DNA of 64,000 nt, taken from the NCBI GenBank assembly GCA_964475835.1, contig CAYYYL010000010.1, positions 28,661-92,660 on the forward strand, in the 5' to 3' direction. Of the stretch, positions 17,926 to 26,460 are shown piece after piece. Origin of the DNA: JABDCI01 sp964475835 (GTDB lineage Bacteria; Verrucomicrobiota; Verrucomicrobiia; JABWAM01). The notes beneath the pieces were generated by a model. That model was not told the origin of the DNA. It was given only the letters and a program-made list of their open reading frames with translations, and made no database searches. A program made the translations under genes and the position numbers. Position 1 is the first letter of the stretch. Each line of letters starts with the position of its first letter.

Positions 17926-19121
17926 AGGGATGCCTTTCCGCGGGCCTTGCTGACCCAGCGACGACGCTGTTTCTCCAGAATCCAAACGAGTCCGAAAAGG
18001 AAGGCGCCGGTCACGATGAAAAAGGCACCACCACTCAGATAATTTCCGAAGAAATCAAAATAGCGCGCAAGGGTGGAGATCAAGACGAACAGGATTCCGA
18101 TGTTGATCCATGATGTCCGCCCTTCGTTTGCACCGTCGCGTATCAGGAAGATGCAGAGGCTTATATGGGTTCCCCAGATCACGGGTTCCCACCATGGTCT
18201 GAAAATGAACTGAATGGCGATCGTCTCGATCCAAAGGGCAAGCAGAACGAGATCCATGAGTTGAAGACGATTTTTGGAAGAGAAAACCCGGGCGGCGATC
18301 CACATGCCAAGGCTGAATATGAAGAACAGAATGATGGCAGGGCGGTGATCCACAGCCACGTGATGGGTGTAACCCGCATCAAAACCCAGGATCAGGGTTC
18401 CACCCAGAAAAATGGCGGCGCCAACAAATCGAGCAAGCCCGGTGGCTTTTGGATGGAAGATGAACTGTCTCCATTCAGCAATCGACCAGAGGAGCAGGCC
18501 CAGCATGCTCCAGAGGGCGATGGATCCTGTGGAATTTTTTGTGTGAAGAAGGCTGTCGGGCTGATGGAACTCCATTCCCAGCCAAGTAGTCATCGCCCCG
18601 AGCGTCATGAGCCAGAGAAAACTCGATCGGGTGAGCCATGGGAGTGGGAGAAGAAGGGCGAACCAGAGAAGAACACCCGATGCTGGACGGGAATCGAGAT
18701 TGTAGATTTGTGAAACCAGGGCGATGGTCCCCATGATCATGCCTCCCCCAACCAGAAGGAAACCTTCTGCGAGCCCCCGCCGGATGGAGTCCGCGTGATG
18801 CTTCCATCGGAAACCCGCATATTGAAACCCCGCAAACATGCCAAGGGATCCGAGAAGTTTCACCAAGCGTGGAACCTCCTGCCAGTTCTCTGCGATGATC
18901 AGGATGGAGCCGGTAAGGATGAAGAGTCCGGCAATGGCGGAGACGATGACGCCAAACAAATTGCGATGAGGACGGGTAGAATGATCTGCACTGTATTCCA
19001 GCAATTTTTGTGCGAGGGGGGTGTCAATGAGTCCTGCGGTGACCCAGTTGGAAATGTGACTTCGAATCAAGGGCGGGACTTTCGAGGCCTCTTGTTCGAT
19101 GTCCTTGGGATTGGTTTTCAT
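17922..19121 (-). CDS. DUF2157 family integral membrane protein
   Basis: A 399-residue protein. A soluble N-terminal segment with the DUF2157 pattern (ISNWVTAGLIDTPLAQKLL, residues about 23-42) is followed by about twelve hydrophobic segments, the first beginning around residue 58. It is partnered with the GDYXXLXY protein downstream (four-base overlap), a conserved association in many bacteria. No enzymatic motif is visible, and transport or sensing roles are guesses. It is preceded by a MarR regulator gene in the same direction, so that regulator may control the pair. Confidence 0.85.
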   Translation of the reverse strand: MKTNPKDIEQEASKVPPLIRSHISNWVTAGLIDTPLAQKLLEYSADHSTRPHRNLFGVIVSAIAGLFILTGSILIIAENWQEVPRLVKLLGSLGMFAGFQYAGFRWKHHADSIRRGLAEGFLLVGGGMIMGTIALVSQIYNLDSRPASGVLLWFALLLPLPWLTRSSFLWLMTLGAMTTWLGMEFHQPDSLLHTKNSTGSIALWSMLGLLLWSIAEWRQFIFHPKATGLARFVGAAIFLGGTLILGFDAGYTHHVAVDHRPAIILFFIFSLGMWIAARVFSSKNRLQLMDLVLLALWIETIAIQFIFRPWWEPVIWGTHISLCIFLIRDGANEGRTSWINIGILFVLISTLARYFDFFGNYLSGGAFFIVTGAFLFGLVWILEKQRRRWVSKARGKASL

Positions 19122-19145
19122 AATCAGGGGAGGGGATGGGATCGT

Positions 19146-19592
19146 CTAGGACGCTTTTCTCCATGAGTCAGCTTGTCGTTCCATGGTCCTTAAAACTTCG
19201 AGGGTCTGTTCCGAGGCCCGGTCAGGCAGGTTCTTAGTTGCGGCATCGATGGCAGCCAGATACTTCGGATAAACCTTCTTCCATAACGCAAGCCCCCTGG
19301 GTGTGAGCAGAAGGTGATAGACGCGGCGGTCCCCGACCACCTCCTGGCGAAGGATCCATCCTTTTTTTGCCATCCGGTCGACCAAAAGGGTGATGTTCGA
19401 TTTATCCACAACCAGCAGATCACTAAGTTCACGTTGGCTTAAGCCCGAAGGATGTTTCGCCACCAGATTGAGGATGTTGAATTGCGCCTCCGTGAGCCCA
19501 AAGGGACGGAAAAACCGGCGGCTTTCACGCCAAAGAACGGTCGCCGTGCGGAGAACCTGGAGAAGGCAGTCGTGCTGGATGGAATCTCTCAT
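19146..19592 (-). CDS. MarR family transcriptional regulator
   Basis: A 148-residue winged-helix protein with the MarR arrangement: a first helix pair (LTEAQFNILNLVAKHP), the recognition helix LSQRELSDLLVVDKSNITLLVDRM and the wing GWILRQEVVGDRRVYHLLLT. MarR proteins bind palindromic operators as dimers and usually repress neighbouring genes until a ligand, often a phenolic compound, or an oxidant releases them. ATG at 19592 is chosen because 12 extra upstream residues would overlap a palindrome that is a good operator candidate. It lies 24 bases upstream of the DUF2157 gene on the same strand, so they are likely co-transcribed. Confidence 0.9.
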   Translation of the reverse strand: MRDSIQHDCLLQVLRTATVLWRESRRFFRPFGLTEAQFNILNLVAKHPSGLSQRELSDLLVVDKSNITLLVDRMAKKGWILRQEVVGDRRVYHLLLTPRGLALWKKVYPKYLAAIDAATKNLPDRASEQTLEVLRTMERQADSWRKAS

Positions 19593-19616
19593 TTTTATAA
19601 GTTTACGATGAAATGG

Positions 19617-19641
19617 TTGATAATGCAACTAAAATTATCAA
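19617..19641. promoter_or_regulatory. Candidate MarR operator
   Basis: Perfect 8-base arms TTGATAAT and ATTATCAA with a nine-base spacer, centred about 37 bases upstream of the chosen MarR start. AT-rich palindromes of this kind just upstream of a MarR gene are typical autoregulatory operators. Confidence 0.5.
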
Positions 19642-19751
19642 TTAACGGTTGAAGGTTGAAAGCAATTTGCTGAGACCGACGGTTGAGGTGTTTTATTGGC
19701 GCCTTTGCGAGAGATAACCCTCTGAAGGGCCACTTTCGTTCTGCTTGGAGG

Positions 19752-20333
19752 CTATGGCGACGACGGAGCGTCGCCCTTCAAAGGTGTAGGGCAGGGGGAA
19801 TCGGAACGAGGATCTTTTCGGAAAAAGGAGTCGAGGAGATAGAGGGTCACGCCGACGCAGATGGCGCTGTCGGCGATGTTGAAGGCGGGCCAGGGATAAC
19901 CCATGAGGTTGAAGCTCAGGAAATCGATGACGTGGCCCCGGGCGAGTCGATCGGTGAGGTTGCCGGCGATGCCGCCGAGGAGAAGGCCGAGGGCGATTCG
20001 GGGGACCACTCCAATGTGGGTGAAGTGGCGTCGGGCGAGGGCGAGAAAGATCAAGGCGGCAAAGGCCAGCAGGGAGAGCCACAATTGCTGGTCATGGAGG
20101 ATGCCCCATGCAGCGCCGGTATTGCTGACGAGGGTGAGGGAGAAGAAGTTGGGAATCACTTCGACGGGATGTCCCCATTGGAGTCGTTCAAGCGCGAGCC
20201 ATTTGGTCGCCTGATCGAGGCCAAAGATCGAAGTTCCCAGCACGAACGCAGGTACGGATCGGCGTATCCGGAATCGTGCGACCCCGGATGATTGGGGCGG
20301 GGTGGAGGGCCGGGCTGCGGCGAGGGTTTCCAC
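19752..20333 (-). CDS. lspA: Lipoprotein signal peptidase (signal peptidase II)
   Basis: A 193-residue membrane aspartic peptidase with the family blocks FGLDQATKW, NTGAAWG, GGIAGNLTDRLARGHVIDF and AFNIADS. The last two contain the catalytic Asp pair. It removes the signal peptide from diacylated prolipoproteins in the inner membrane. Four membrane segments fit the family. The GTG start at 20333 leaves a long N-terminal extension of about 30 residues, so a later start is possible. The final residues (KGDAPSSP) are encoded by a REP-like palindrome, so the natural C terminus may have been altered by repeat insertion. It follows dksA by six bases and is probably in one operon with it. Confidence 0.94.
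   Translation of the reverse strand: METLAAARPSTPPQSSGVARFRIRRSVPAFVLGTSIFGLDQATKWLALERLQWGHPVEVIPNFFSLTLVSNTGAAWGILHDQQLWLSLLAFAALIFLALARRHFTHIGVVPRIALGLLLGGIAGNLTDRLARGHVIDFLSFNLMGYPWPAFNIADSAICVGVTLYLLDSFFRKDPRSDSPCPTPLKGDAPSSP
19756..19780. repeat. REP-like palindrome at the lspA 3' end
   Basis: GGCGACG and CGTCGCC arms separated by six bases and followed by CTTCA, as in the right arm of the 8309-8391 element. It lies inside the last nine codons of lspA. Confidence 0.7.
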
Positions 20334-20339
20334 AGCCGG

Positions 20340-20954
20340 TTATTCTTCCTCGTCCTTTTCGACCACTTCTTCTTCGGAATTGCCAAAGTCGGAAATCTGG
20401 AATGTCTGGGGGGAGCGCTTCGTCTGGGTCTTTTCAATCTCCTCCTGGCATTCGACCGTATAACGGGCCCAGGGAATGACTTCGAGCCGTGCCTTCGGAA
20501 TCGGTTTGCCGCTCATTTCGCAGAGACCGAACGTTCCGTTTTCCAAGCGCTTCAGCGCTTCGTTGACCTCATAGAGGAGTTCCTGTTCGTTCGACACCAT
20601 GCTCAGGGCGAATTCACGGTCGAAATTATCGGTGCCGGCATCGGCCATGTGGAAGCTGTAGGCGGAGCGATCGCCGGAGGCGTCCTTCTGAGTGCGCTTC
20701 AAGTTGTCACTGGCGTGAAACTCGATGCCGTCCAAAATACGATCGCGGAGTTCGAGGAGAAGTTTGACGTATTTACCAAGAGGGCCCTTTGCCGCCTTGT
20801 CGAGGGCGACCTGGCGCGCGTGATCACTCATGTGAATCGGGGCCTCATGCTCCGGGACGCGTGGCACGCCCGCTTTGATCGCGGATTTCTTCGAGCTTGG
20901 GCTCTTCGTGGGCTTCGCTTTTTTGGAGACTGGTTTCTTGGATTTAGGGCTCAT
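20340..20954 (-). CDS. dksA: DksA/TraR family protein with incomplete zinc finger
   Basis: A 204-residue protein. It has a Lys/Ser/Pro-rich basic N-terminal tail (residues 1-30), a helical coiled-coil middle with the acidic tip region DAGTDNFDRE, and a C-terminal finger. The finger reads CEMSG...YTVECQE, so only the first and last of the four zinc-binding Cys are kept (C..S and T..C). Canonical DksA binds RNA polymerase's secondary channel with ppGpp to tune stringent-response promoters. Zinc-independent paralogues such as Pseudomonas DksA2 also keep only two Cys. The arrangement between ileS and lspA recurs in Verrucomicrobiota as far as I recall. It ends with an acidic tail. Confidence 0.88.
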   Translation of the reverse strand: MSPKSKKPVSKKAKPTKSPSSKKSAIKAGVPRVPEHEAPIHMSDHARQVALDKAAKGPLGKYVKLLLELRDRILDGIEFHASDNLKRTQKDASGDRSAYSFHMADAGTDNFDREFALSMVSNEQELLYEVNEALKRLENGTFGLCEMSGKPIPKARLEVIPWARYTVECQEEIEKTQTKRSPQTFQISDFGNSEEEVVEKDEEE

Positions 20955-21071
20955 GATGTCTTTCCTTAAATGATCGGATCGGGCGGTTTAAGAAGAAGCA
21001 TTCAACGGTAACAGTCAATCACGAAAGGTCAAAAAAAATGTGAGCTTGTGCCATCTCCTCCACGGGAGGTT

Positions 21072-23843
21072 TTAAGTGGGGAGGGGCACATTTTGGGATC
21101 GCTTCAGATGATCGCGGATGGCGCGGGCATCGCGGGCGGTGACATCCGGATATTCGGGGTCGGATCCGACGCTGGTGTCCCATTTCCAGGATCGGGCACA
21201 TTTTTTTCCCCTGGGCGCGATCACTTCGACAGAGCCTTCACCTTCAATGACTTCGATCTGGGAGACGATGAAAAATTCAGCGAGTTGTCCCGGATGAGCT
21301 AGCATCGTTTCCCGTGTGATGGGGTTTCCGATGGGAAGGCGGATGGCGGCATCAATGCTTTTCCCAATCTTTTTCTCCTGACGGGCACGTTCGAGAGCCT
21401 CCGAGGCCCGGGGCCGTTCGGCAGCAAAAAGGTCAAAGGCCGATACCAGGGCCTGCGCGGGGGCTGACAGCGTCCCATAAGCCCAGGTTGCGGGATCGGG
21501 CATTCGCTGGAGGTGGACGCTGGAACCGTTGGGGTGAAGGAAGGACCATGCTTCTTCTGCGGTAAAGCTGAGGATGGGGGCGGCGAGGCGTGCCAGGACG
21601 CTGGCGATCTCGTGCATGGCGGTCTGCGTGCCCCGGCGGCGGAGAGAATTGGATTCATCGCAATACATTCGGTCCTTGGTGATGTCGATGTACCATGCGG
21701 AGAGCTCCACGGCGCAGAAGCTGTTCAACGTGTGGTACACCTTGTGAAATTCATAAGCGTTGTAGGCGTCATGGACCTCCTGGATGACCCGTCGCAGTTT
21801 GCTCAGAATCCAGAGATCGACGCCGAGCCATTTGCCTTCCTCGCTTCCGGAAGTCGTTTCCTTGAGAAGGTCCACTTTGTGGCGGGATACATCGAAATCG
21901 TGAAGATTGGCCAGAAGGATGCGCCAGGCGTTTCGAAGCGAGCGGTAGGTGTCCCCGATGCGGGTGAAGATTTCCTCCGAAAGCGGAACGTCGTTCTGAT
22001 AGTTTTCGCTTGCGACCCAGAGGCGCACGATATCGGCGCCGTATTTATTCACGAAGGCCTCGGCGTCCTTTGGTTTCTCGTACGTGGACGATTTGCTGAT
22101 CTTTTTGCCATCGAGGTCGACCAGAAATCCATTGGTGATGACAGTTTTGTAAGGCGCGCGCCCCTCGTTCTTCGCCACACTGGTAAGGAGGGAGGACTGA
22201 AACCATCCGCGATGCTGGTCGCTTCCTTCGAGGTAGAGATCTGCGGGAAAGGAAAGGCTGGCATTTCGTTTGAGCACAGCTTCATGGGACGAGCCCGAAT
22301 CGATCCACACATCCAGGGTGTCTTTTCTTTTGGTGGTTCCCGCAGGCAGTCCAAGCTCCTTTGCGAGTTCGGCATCAGTCAACTCGAACCAGACATTTGT
22401 TCCCCGCTGCTCGACGAGATCGGCGATTTTCAAAATCAATTGTTTGTCGAGGATGGCTTCGCCGTCCGGTTTGTAAAGAATGGGAAGAGGGACGCCCCAG
22501 GAACGCTGGCGCGAGATGCACCAGTCTCCGCGGGATTCCAAGGTGCCCCGGATGCGGTTTCTGCCCCAATCCGGGACCCATTGCACGGAATCGACGGCTT
22601 GCAGGGCTTTGGGACGCAATCCATCGATGCGGATGAACCATTGATCGACCGCGCGGAAAACGATCGGCGTTTTCGAACGCCAGCAGTGGGGATAGCTGTG
22701 TTGAATGGTCTCCTCGGCAACCAGGACTCCCCGGGTGCGAAGCAGATCGATCACATCCTTGTTTGCATCGAACACGTATTTGCCGACCCATTCAGAAATG
22801 CCGACGTCCTGTGTGAACTTGCCCTGATCGTCGACGGGCGAAAGCAGCCCCAGGTGTTTCCCTACATTGTAGTCGTCCTGGCCATGTCCCGGGGCAATAT
22901 GCACACAGCCGGTTCCAGTGTCCGAGGCCACGAAATCGGCCGCAAGGATGGGAACTTCGCGGTTGAGAAAAGGATGTTTTAATTTGAGTGAAAGAAGGGC
23001 ATCAGCCTTCAACTCGCTGCCAGGAATTTTGGTGGCATTCAGTTTTGCATAGGTAGCCTGAGGAAGGGAATCGCACAGGATCACACGATCGGATCCGACT
23101 GTGTAGATGGCGTAGGGAAGTCGCGGATGAATGGCGACGGCAAGGTTTGCGGGGAGCGTCCACGGGGTGGTCGTCCAGATCACCCCATGGGTGAGGGGAT
23201 TCATTCCCACCACCTCGAATTTTACAAAAATAGCGGGTGAACTCTTGTCGGCGTATTCCACTTCGGCCTCGGCGAGGGCTGTTTGCGCGCCGGTGCTCCA
23301 ATAGACGGGCTTCTGGCTGCGATAGACAAGCCCCTGTCCGACCATCTCGGCGACGATGCGAAGGACGTCGGCTTCATACTTTTTGTCGAGCGTCAGATAG
23401 GGATGATCCCAATCCCCGAGCACACCCAGGCGTTTGAACTGCTTGCGCTGAATATCAATGTACTTCCGCGCGAATTCCTCGGATTTCTGGCGGACTTGCA
23501 ACGGGGAGAGGTTTTTATCGCTTTTGACCACCTTGTATTCGATGGGGAGACCGTGGCAGTCCCAGCCCGGGACGTAGGGAGCGCGGTGGCCTGTCATCGC
23601 CTTGTGCTTGACGATGATGTCCTTTAGGATTTTATTTAACGCCGTGCCCATGTGGACGTCGCCGTTGGCGAACGGGGGACCGTCGTGGAGGATGAAGGTC
23701 GGGGCGTCCTTGCGGGCGTCCTGAATTTTTTCGTAAAGGCGGTCCGCTTCCCAGCGCGCGAGGAACTCGGGTTCGCGCCGGACAAGATCGGCCTTCATTG
23801 GAAAGTCCGTTTTCGGCAGGAGAATGGTTTCTTTGTAGTTCAT
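21072..23843 (-). CDS. ileS: Isoleucyl-tRNA synthetase
   Basis: A 923-residue class I synthetase. The HIGH-type motif is at about residues 61-67 (NGDVHMG) and the KMSKS loop near residue 580 reads KISKS. The large CP1 editing domain lies between (WTTTPWTLPANLA, DTGTGCVHIAPGHG). It attaches isoleucine to tRNA-Ile and edits valine. Length is normal for the bacterial type. The C-terminal zinc ribbon, usually CxxC...CxxC, reads KCARSWKW...VTARDA, so three of the four Cys are lost. It is followed on the same strand by dksA and lspA, whose product family is often encoded near ileS. Confidence 0.97.
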   Translation of the reverse strand: MNYKETILLPKTDFPMKADLVRREPEFLARWEADRLYEKIQDARKDAPTFILHDGPPFANGDVHMGTALNKILKDIIVKHKAMTGHRAPYVPGWDCHGLPIEYKVVKSDKNLSPLQVRQKSEEFARKYIDIQRKQFKRLGVLGDWDHPYLTLDKKYEADVLRIVAEMVGQGLVYRSQKPVYWSTGAQTALAEAEVEYADKSSPAIFVKFEVVGMNPLTHGVIWTTTPWTLPANLAVAIHPRLPYAIYTVGSDRVILCDSLPQATYAKLNATKIPGSELKADALLSLKLKHPFLNREVPILAADFVASDTGTGCVHIAPGHGQDDYNVGKHLGLLSPVDDQGKFTQDVGISEWVGKYVFDANKDVIDLLRTRGVLVAEETIQHSYPHCWRSKTPIVFRAVDQWFIRIDGLRPKALQAVDSVQWVPDWGRNRIRGTLESRGDWCISRQRSWGVPLPILYKPDGEAILDKQLILKIADLVEQRGTNVWFELTDAELAKELGLPAGTTKRKDTLDVWIDSGSSHEAVLKRNASLSFPADLYLEGSDQHRGWFQSSLLTSVAKNEGRAPYKTVITNGFLVDLDGKKISKSSTYEKPKDAEAFVNKYGADIVRLWVASENYQNDVPLSEEIFTRIGDTYRSLRNAWRILLANLHDFDVSRHKVDLLKETTSGSEEGKWLGVDLWILSKLRRVIQEVHDAYNAYEFHKVYHTLNSFCAVELSAWYIDITKDRMYCDESNSLRRRGTQTAMHEIASVLARLAAPILSFTAEEAWSFLHPNGSSVHLQRMPDPATWAYGTLSAPAQALVSAFDLFAAERPRASEALERARQEKKIGKSIDAAIRLPIGNPITRETMLAHPGQLAEFFIVSQIEVIEGEGSVEVIAPRGKKCARSWKWDTSVGSDPEYPDVTARDARAIRDHLKRSQNVPLPT

Positions 23844-24035
23844 GAGGCTGCGCGGAAAAACAGAAAAGTTAACAGGGGCGCAGTCTTGTTGAAAGCTGAA
23901 TGTTGAAAGTTGAAAGCACCCCGTTTCTTCTGTCTCCCCTCGTTACGGATTCAACTTGACCACCTTGCCTCTTCCGCCGAACATTAGAAGAGTTCTTATT
24001 ATCAAAATATATCTCTTTCAAAGAAGGACCTTTTT

Positions 24036-24671
24036 ATGGCTCATGAATTACCAAAATTACCGTATTCGTATGACGCGCTGGAACCTCACATTGACGCCCG
24101 CACGATGGAGATCCATCACACGAAGCATCACCAGGCGTATGTGACGAACCTCAATGCGGCACTCGACAAGCATCCGGAGTTGCACAAGAAAAGCCTCGAG
24201 GATCTCCTCACCGGGATCAACACGGTTCCCGAGGATATCCGTGGCGCGGTCCGCAACAACGGAGGCGGTCATCTCAATCACAGCATGTTCTGGACGCTGA
24301 TGAAAAAAGGCGGTGGCGGTGAGCCCAAAGGGGAACTTGCTGATGCGATCAAATCCTCCTTTGAAGGATTTTCTCAATTCAAGGAGAAGGTGACACAGGC
24401 TGGAATGACGCGTTTCGGAAGTGGTTGGGCTTGGCTTGTGATCGACAAAGCGGGCAAGCTGGCCATCACGTCCACGGCCAACCAAGACAATCCCATCATG
24501 GAAGGACAGAAGCCCATTCTTGGAGTGGATGTGTGGGAGCACGCGTACTATCTGAAGTACCAGAATCTTCGCAAGAACTACCTCGATGCGTGGTGGAACA
24601 CGCTGAACTGGGAGGAGATCGAATCCCGCTACGCGAAGCTGGGCAAGGGATCCCTTGCCGCCGCTCGGTGA
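24036..24671 (+). CDS. sodA: Superoxide dismutase, Mn/Fe family (Mn-type signature)
   Basis: A 211-residue protein with metal ligands in the standard positions: the first His in EIHHTKHHQAYV, the second in GGGHLNHSMFW, and the DVWEHAYYLKYQ motif giving the Asp and last His. The Gly-rich GGHLNHS form is characteristic of Mn or cambialistic enzymes rather than AAQxWNHTF Fe forms. It converts superoxide to hydrogen peroxide and oxygen in the cytoplasm; there is no signal peptide. AAGGA at 24024-24028 lies seven bases before the ATG. A strong terminator follows. Upstream DNA (23844-24035) holds a short run of TTGAAAG repeats and AT-rich sequence likely to contain the promoter. Confidence 0.96.
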   Translation: MAHELPKLPYSYDALEPHIDARTMEIHHTKHHQAYVTNLNAALDKHPELHKKSLEDLLTGINTVPEDIRGAVRNNGGGHLNHSMFWTLMKKGGGGEPKGELADAIKSSFEGFSQFKEKVTQAGMTRFGSGWAWLVIDKAGKLAITSTANQDNPIMEGQKPILGVDVWEHAYYLKYQNLRKNYLDAWWNTLNWEEIESRYAKLGKGSLAAAR

Positions 24672-24694
24672 GTTGATCGGTGATATATGTTGAA

Positions 24695-24730
24695 CGCCCC
24701 GGACTTTCCCGTCCGGGGCGTTTTATTTTT
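24695..24730 (+). terminator. Intrinsic terminator of sodA
   Basis: Ten-base GC-rich stem CGCCCCGGAC with a six-base loop and perfect complement, followed by TTTTATTTTT. It overlaps the last bases of the convergent Nudix gene. Confidence 0.92.
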
Positions 24731-25259
24731 GTAAGAGAAAATAGAGTCCGGCGTACACTTTTGGATCGACGAGGCATCCCCGTTCCTCCGCGATTTTGAG
24801 ATGGTGATGGATTTCCGATAGCGGAATTTCGTGAACCACGATCGATTCGTGTTCGGTGCCGCCACCTCCGTGGACCTTGCGAAGTCCGGAAGCACGAACC
24901 AGATGAACCATTTCGGCGCTGAAACCTGCCGAAACCGGACCGTGGGTGAGTTCGATCAGGGAATCGGCTTCGTACCCGGTTTCCTCAAGAAGCTCACGTC
25001 GCGCGGCGGTTTCGACGGTTTCGTGCGGATCGGCCTCATCCCCGATCAATCCTGCGGGAAGTTCGATGGTTCGGGTTTGCACGGGAATGCGATATTGCTC
25101 AACCAGGATGAGGTGCTGCGCTTGTGTGAGGGCCACGATGGCGACACCCCGGGTGCCTCCCGTCCGGGTGGCGTATTCCCATGTTCCCTGACGGATGAGT
25201 TGAACGAATTTTCCTTCAGCCAGAAGGGTGGGGAGGTTGTCGCCTGGGGAGGGTGTCAT
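24723..25259 (-). CDS. Nudix hydrolase, ADP-ribose pyrophosphatase type
   Basis: A 178-residue protein. The segment IELPAGLIGDE is typical of ADP-sugar pyrophosphatases, and it leads into a Nudix box ending RRELLEETGYEAD. Spacing between the box glycine and the REXXEE core is a few residues longer than the canonical pattern, a small insertion around DPHETV. The catalytic Glu residues of REXXEE are intact. Such enzymes hydrolyse ADP-ribose or related nucleoside diphosphates to AMP and a phosphosugar, for housekeeping. It is convergent with sodA, and its stop lies inside the T-tract of the sodA terminator. Confidence 0.9.
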   Translation of the reverse strand: MTPSPGDNLPTLLAEGKFVQLIRQGTWEYATRTGGTRGVAIVALTQAQHLILVEQYRIPVQTRTIELPAGLIGDEADPHETVETAARRELLEETGYEADSLIELTHGPVSAGFSAEMVHLVRASGLRKVHGGGGTEHESIVVHEIPLSEIHHHLKIAEERGCLVDPKVYAGLYFLLQK

Positions 25260-25383
25260 GATGGATGCTTTAGGTCGAAACCCTGAAAATCAGGGATGAT
25301 GATCTCCTCTGCAACCCTTTTTCATCTATCAAATTTGGGCGGCGAGATGTCCCTCGCCTGCAGGCGATAGCTTCAGTGTGACT

Positions 25384-25451
25384 ATCATGCTGAGCGAAGC
25401 GAAGCATCTCTCTGAATTTGCAGAGAGACCCTTCGCTTCGCTCAGGGTGAC
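25384..25451. repeat. CTGAGCGAAGCGAAG palindrome
   Basis: Two arms of about 31 bases (25384-25414 and 25421-25451) with a short AT loop, both containing the GAGCGAAGCGAAG core seen at 16446-16525. Translation of one strand gives the well-known spurious pattern HPERSEGS...RFAQHD. Nothing else is visible in 25260-25500. Confidence 0.8.
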
Positions 25452-25503
25452 ACAATGCAACTTGGTTATTCTGTGTCAGGGAGCTACTTGTCCGAAATCG
25501 AAG

Positions 25504-25531
25504 TTGAGAATTGGAGGGGCTGCCCTATAAT
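25504..25531 (+). promoter_or_regulatory. Sigma-70 promoter candidate
   Basis: TTGAGA at 25504-25509 and a perfect TATAAT at 25526-25531 with a 16-base spacer. Start of transcription would fall near 25538, just before the GGAG ribosome-binding site (25541-25544) of the gene starting at 25552. Confidence 0.6.
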
Positions 25532-25551
25532 CCCGCCTCCGGAGATATTTT

Positions 25552-26454
25552 ATGGGAGACGAACCATCACCAATGAGCGCGCCTTCGGGCACCGGTGCCA
25601 TCCATGGCCTTGCCAAGACGCTGTCCCCCTGGGCCAGCATGTCGTCCTTTCTGACCAATGGATTTAAAATACTAAGCGCCGTGGCGATAGTCACCGGGGG
25701 TTCGGTGGCCATGATCAAGGGGTGGTTGGGAACCAAGGTGGATCATTATATCGACTCCAAGATCGAACCCTATGACAGGCTGGTTTACGGAACGACCTTT
25801 GTTCGGGACGGAAAGTTCGAAGCGGCGATTGATGAGCTGGAACCGATCATTGGAAAGATGGTGGGCAAGGCGGACAGTCCTACGGAACGTGCCCGTGTGG
25901 GATGGTTGGTAGAGGTCTATCTTCAGGCCCTTCAAGCAGTGGATGAACCCGAGAAATATTCGGTACAGTTCAATCAGGTGTTGGAATTAGTTCAGAAAAA
26001 CAAGGTCGTGGCTGACGATGCCCACAACAACTATATCGGTTGGTACTATTTTCGTTCGGGAGATCTTCCGAATGCCCGGGTTCATTTCTGCAAGTCCCTG
26101 GCGACTTCCAGCGGGAGACAGCTTTTTTATGGAGTTGCAAACAATCATTATGCCCTGAGTCTTGTCGATATGGCGGAAGGAAAGGCGGATGAAGCTTTCG
26201 AGGAGATGCAGGAGGCGTTCAAAAGTGACTCCATGATTTATCAGCGGTTGCCGCCGGATCTGGCGATGGATAAATGGCTTTCACGGTTGCGTGGCATGTA
26301 TCAACCCCGTTTTGAAAAGTCGTACTATACCGTTTACGATCGCATTTTTAGTCGGGGGAAGACCGACAAAAAGAGCAGTGCCTTTGAACCGCCGGACGAT
26401 CCTGTGAGTACTCCCGTCAGCGTGACCCGGACGGGTGGGAAGGCCCGGTTCTAA
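25552..26454 (+). CDS. TPR-like membrane-anchored protein of unknown function
   Basis: A 300-residue protein that I do not recognise. A Ser/Pro-rich N terminus is followed by one membrane segment (about residues 36-58, ending at MIKGWLG). The rest is helical with two or three TPR-like units, for example FVRDGKFEAAIDELEPII, YYFRSGDLPNARVHFCKSL and MAEGKADEAFEEMQEAF. Such repeats bind partner proteins, which suggests a scaffold facing either the cytoplasm or the periplasm. The start is well supported: GGAG lies seven bases before the ATG and a TATAAT promoter precedes it. It is convergent with the next gene and six bases separate their stops. Confidence 0.75.
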   Translation: MGDEPSPMSAPSGTGAIHGLAKTLSPWASMSSFLTNGFKILSAVAIVTGGSVAMIKGWLGTKVDHYIDSKIEPYDRLVYGTTFVRDGKFEAAIDELEPIIGKMVGKADSPTERARVGWLVEVYLQALQAVDEPEKYSVQFNQVLELVQKNKVVADDAHNNYIGWYYFRSGDLPNARVHFCKSLATSSGRQLFYGVANNHYALSLVDMAEGKADEAFEEMQEAFKSDSMIYQRLPPDLAMDKWLSRLRGMYQPRFEKSYYTVYDRIFSRGKTDKKSSAFEPPDDPVSTPVSVTRTGGKARF

Positions 26455-26460
26455 AAAAGC

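Noticed and set aside
21513..22982. A 489-residue open frame antisense to ileS.
   Set aside because: It mirrors the codon pattern of ileS on the other strand; ileS is unambiguous and no promoter or ribosome site is seen.
25270..25455. A 61-residue minus-strand frame with HPERSEGS and RFAQHD.
   Set aside because: This is the known spurious translation of a palindromic repeat.
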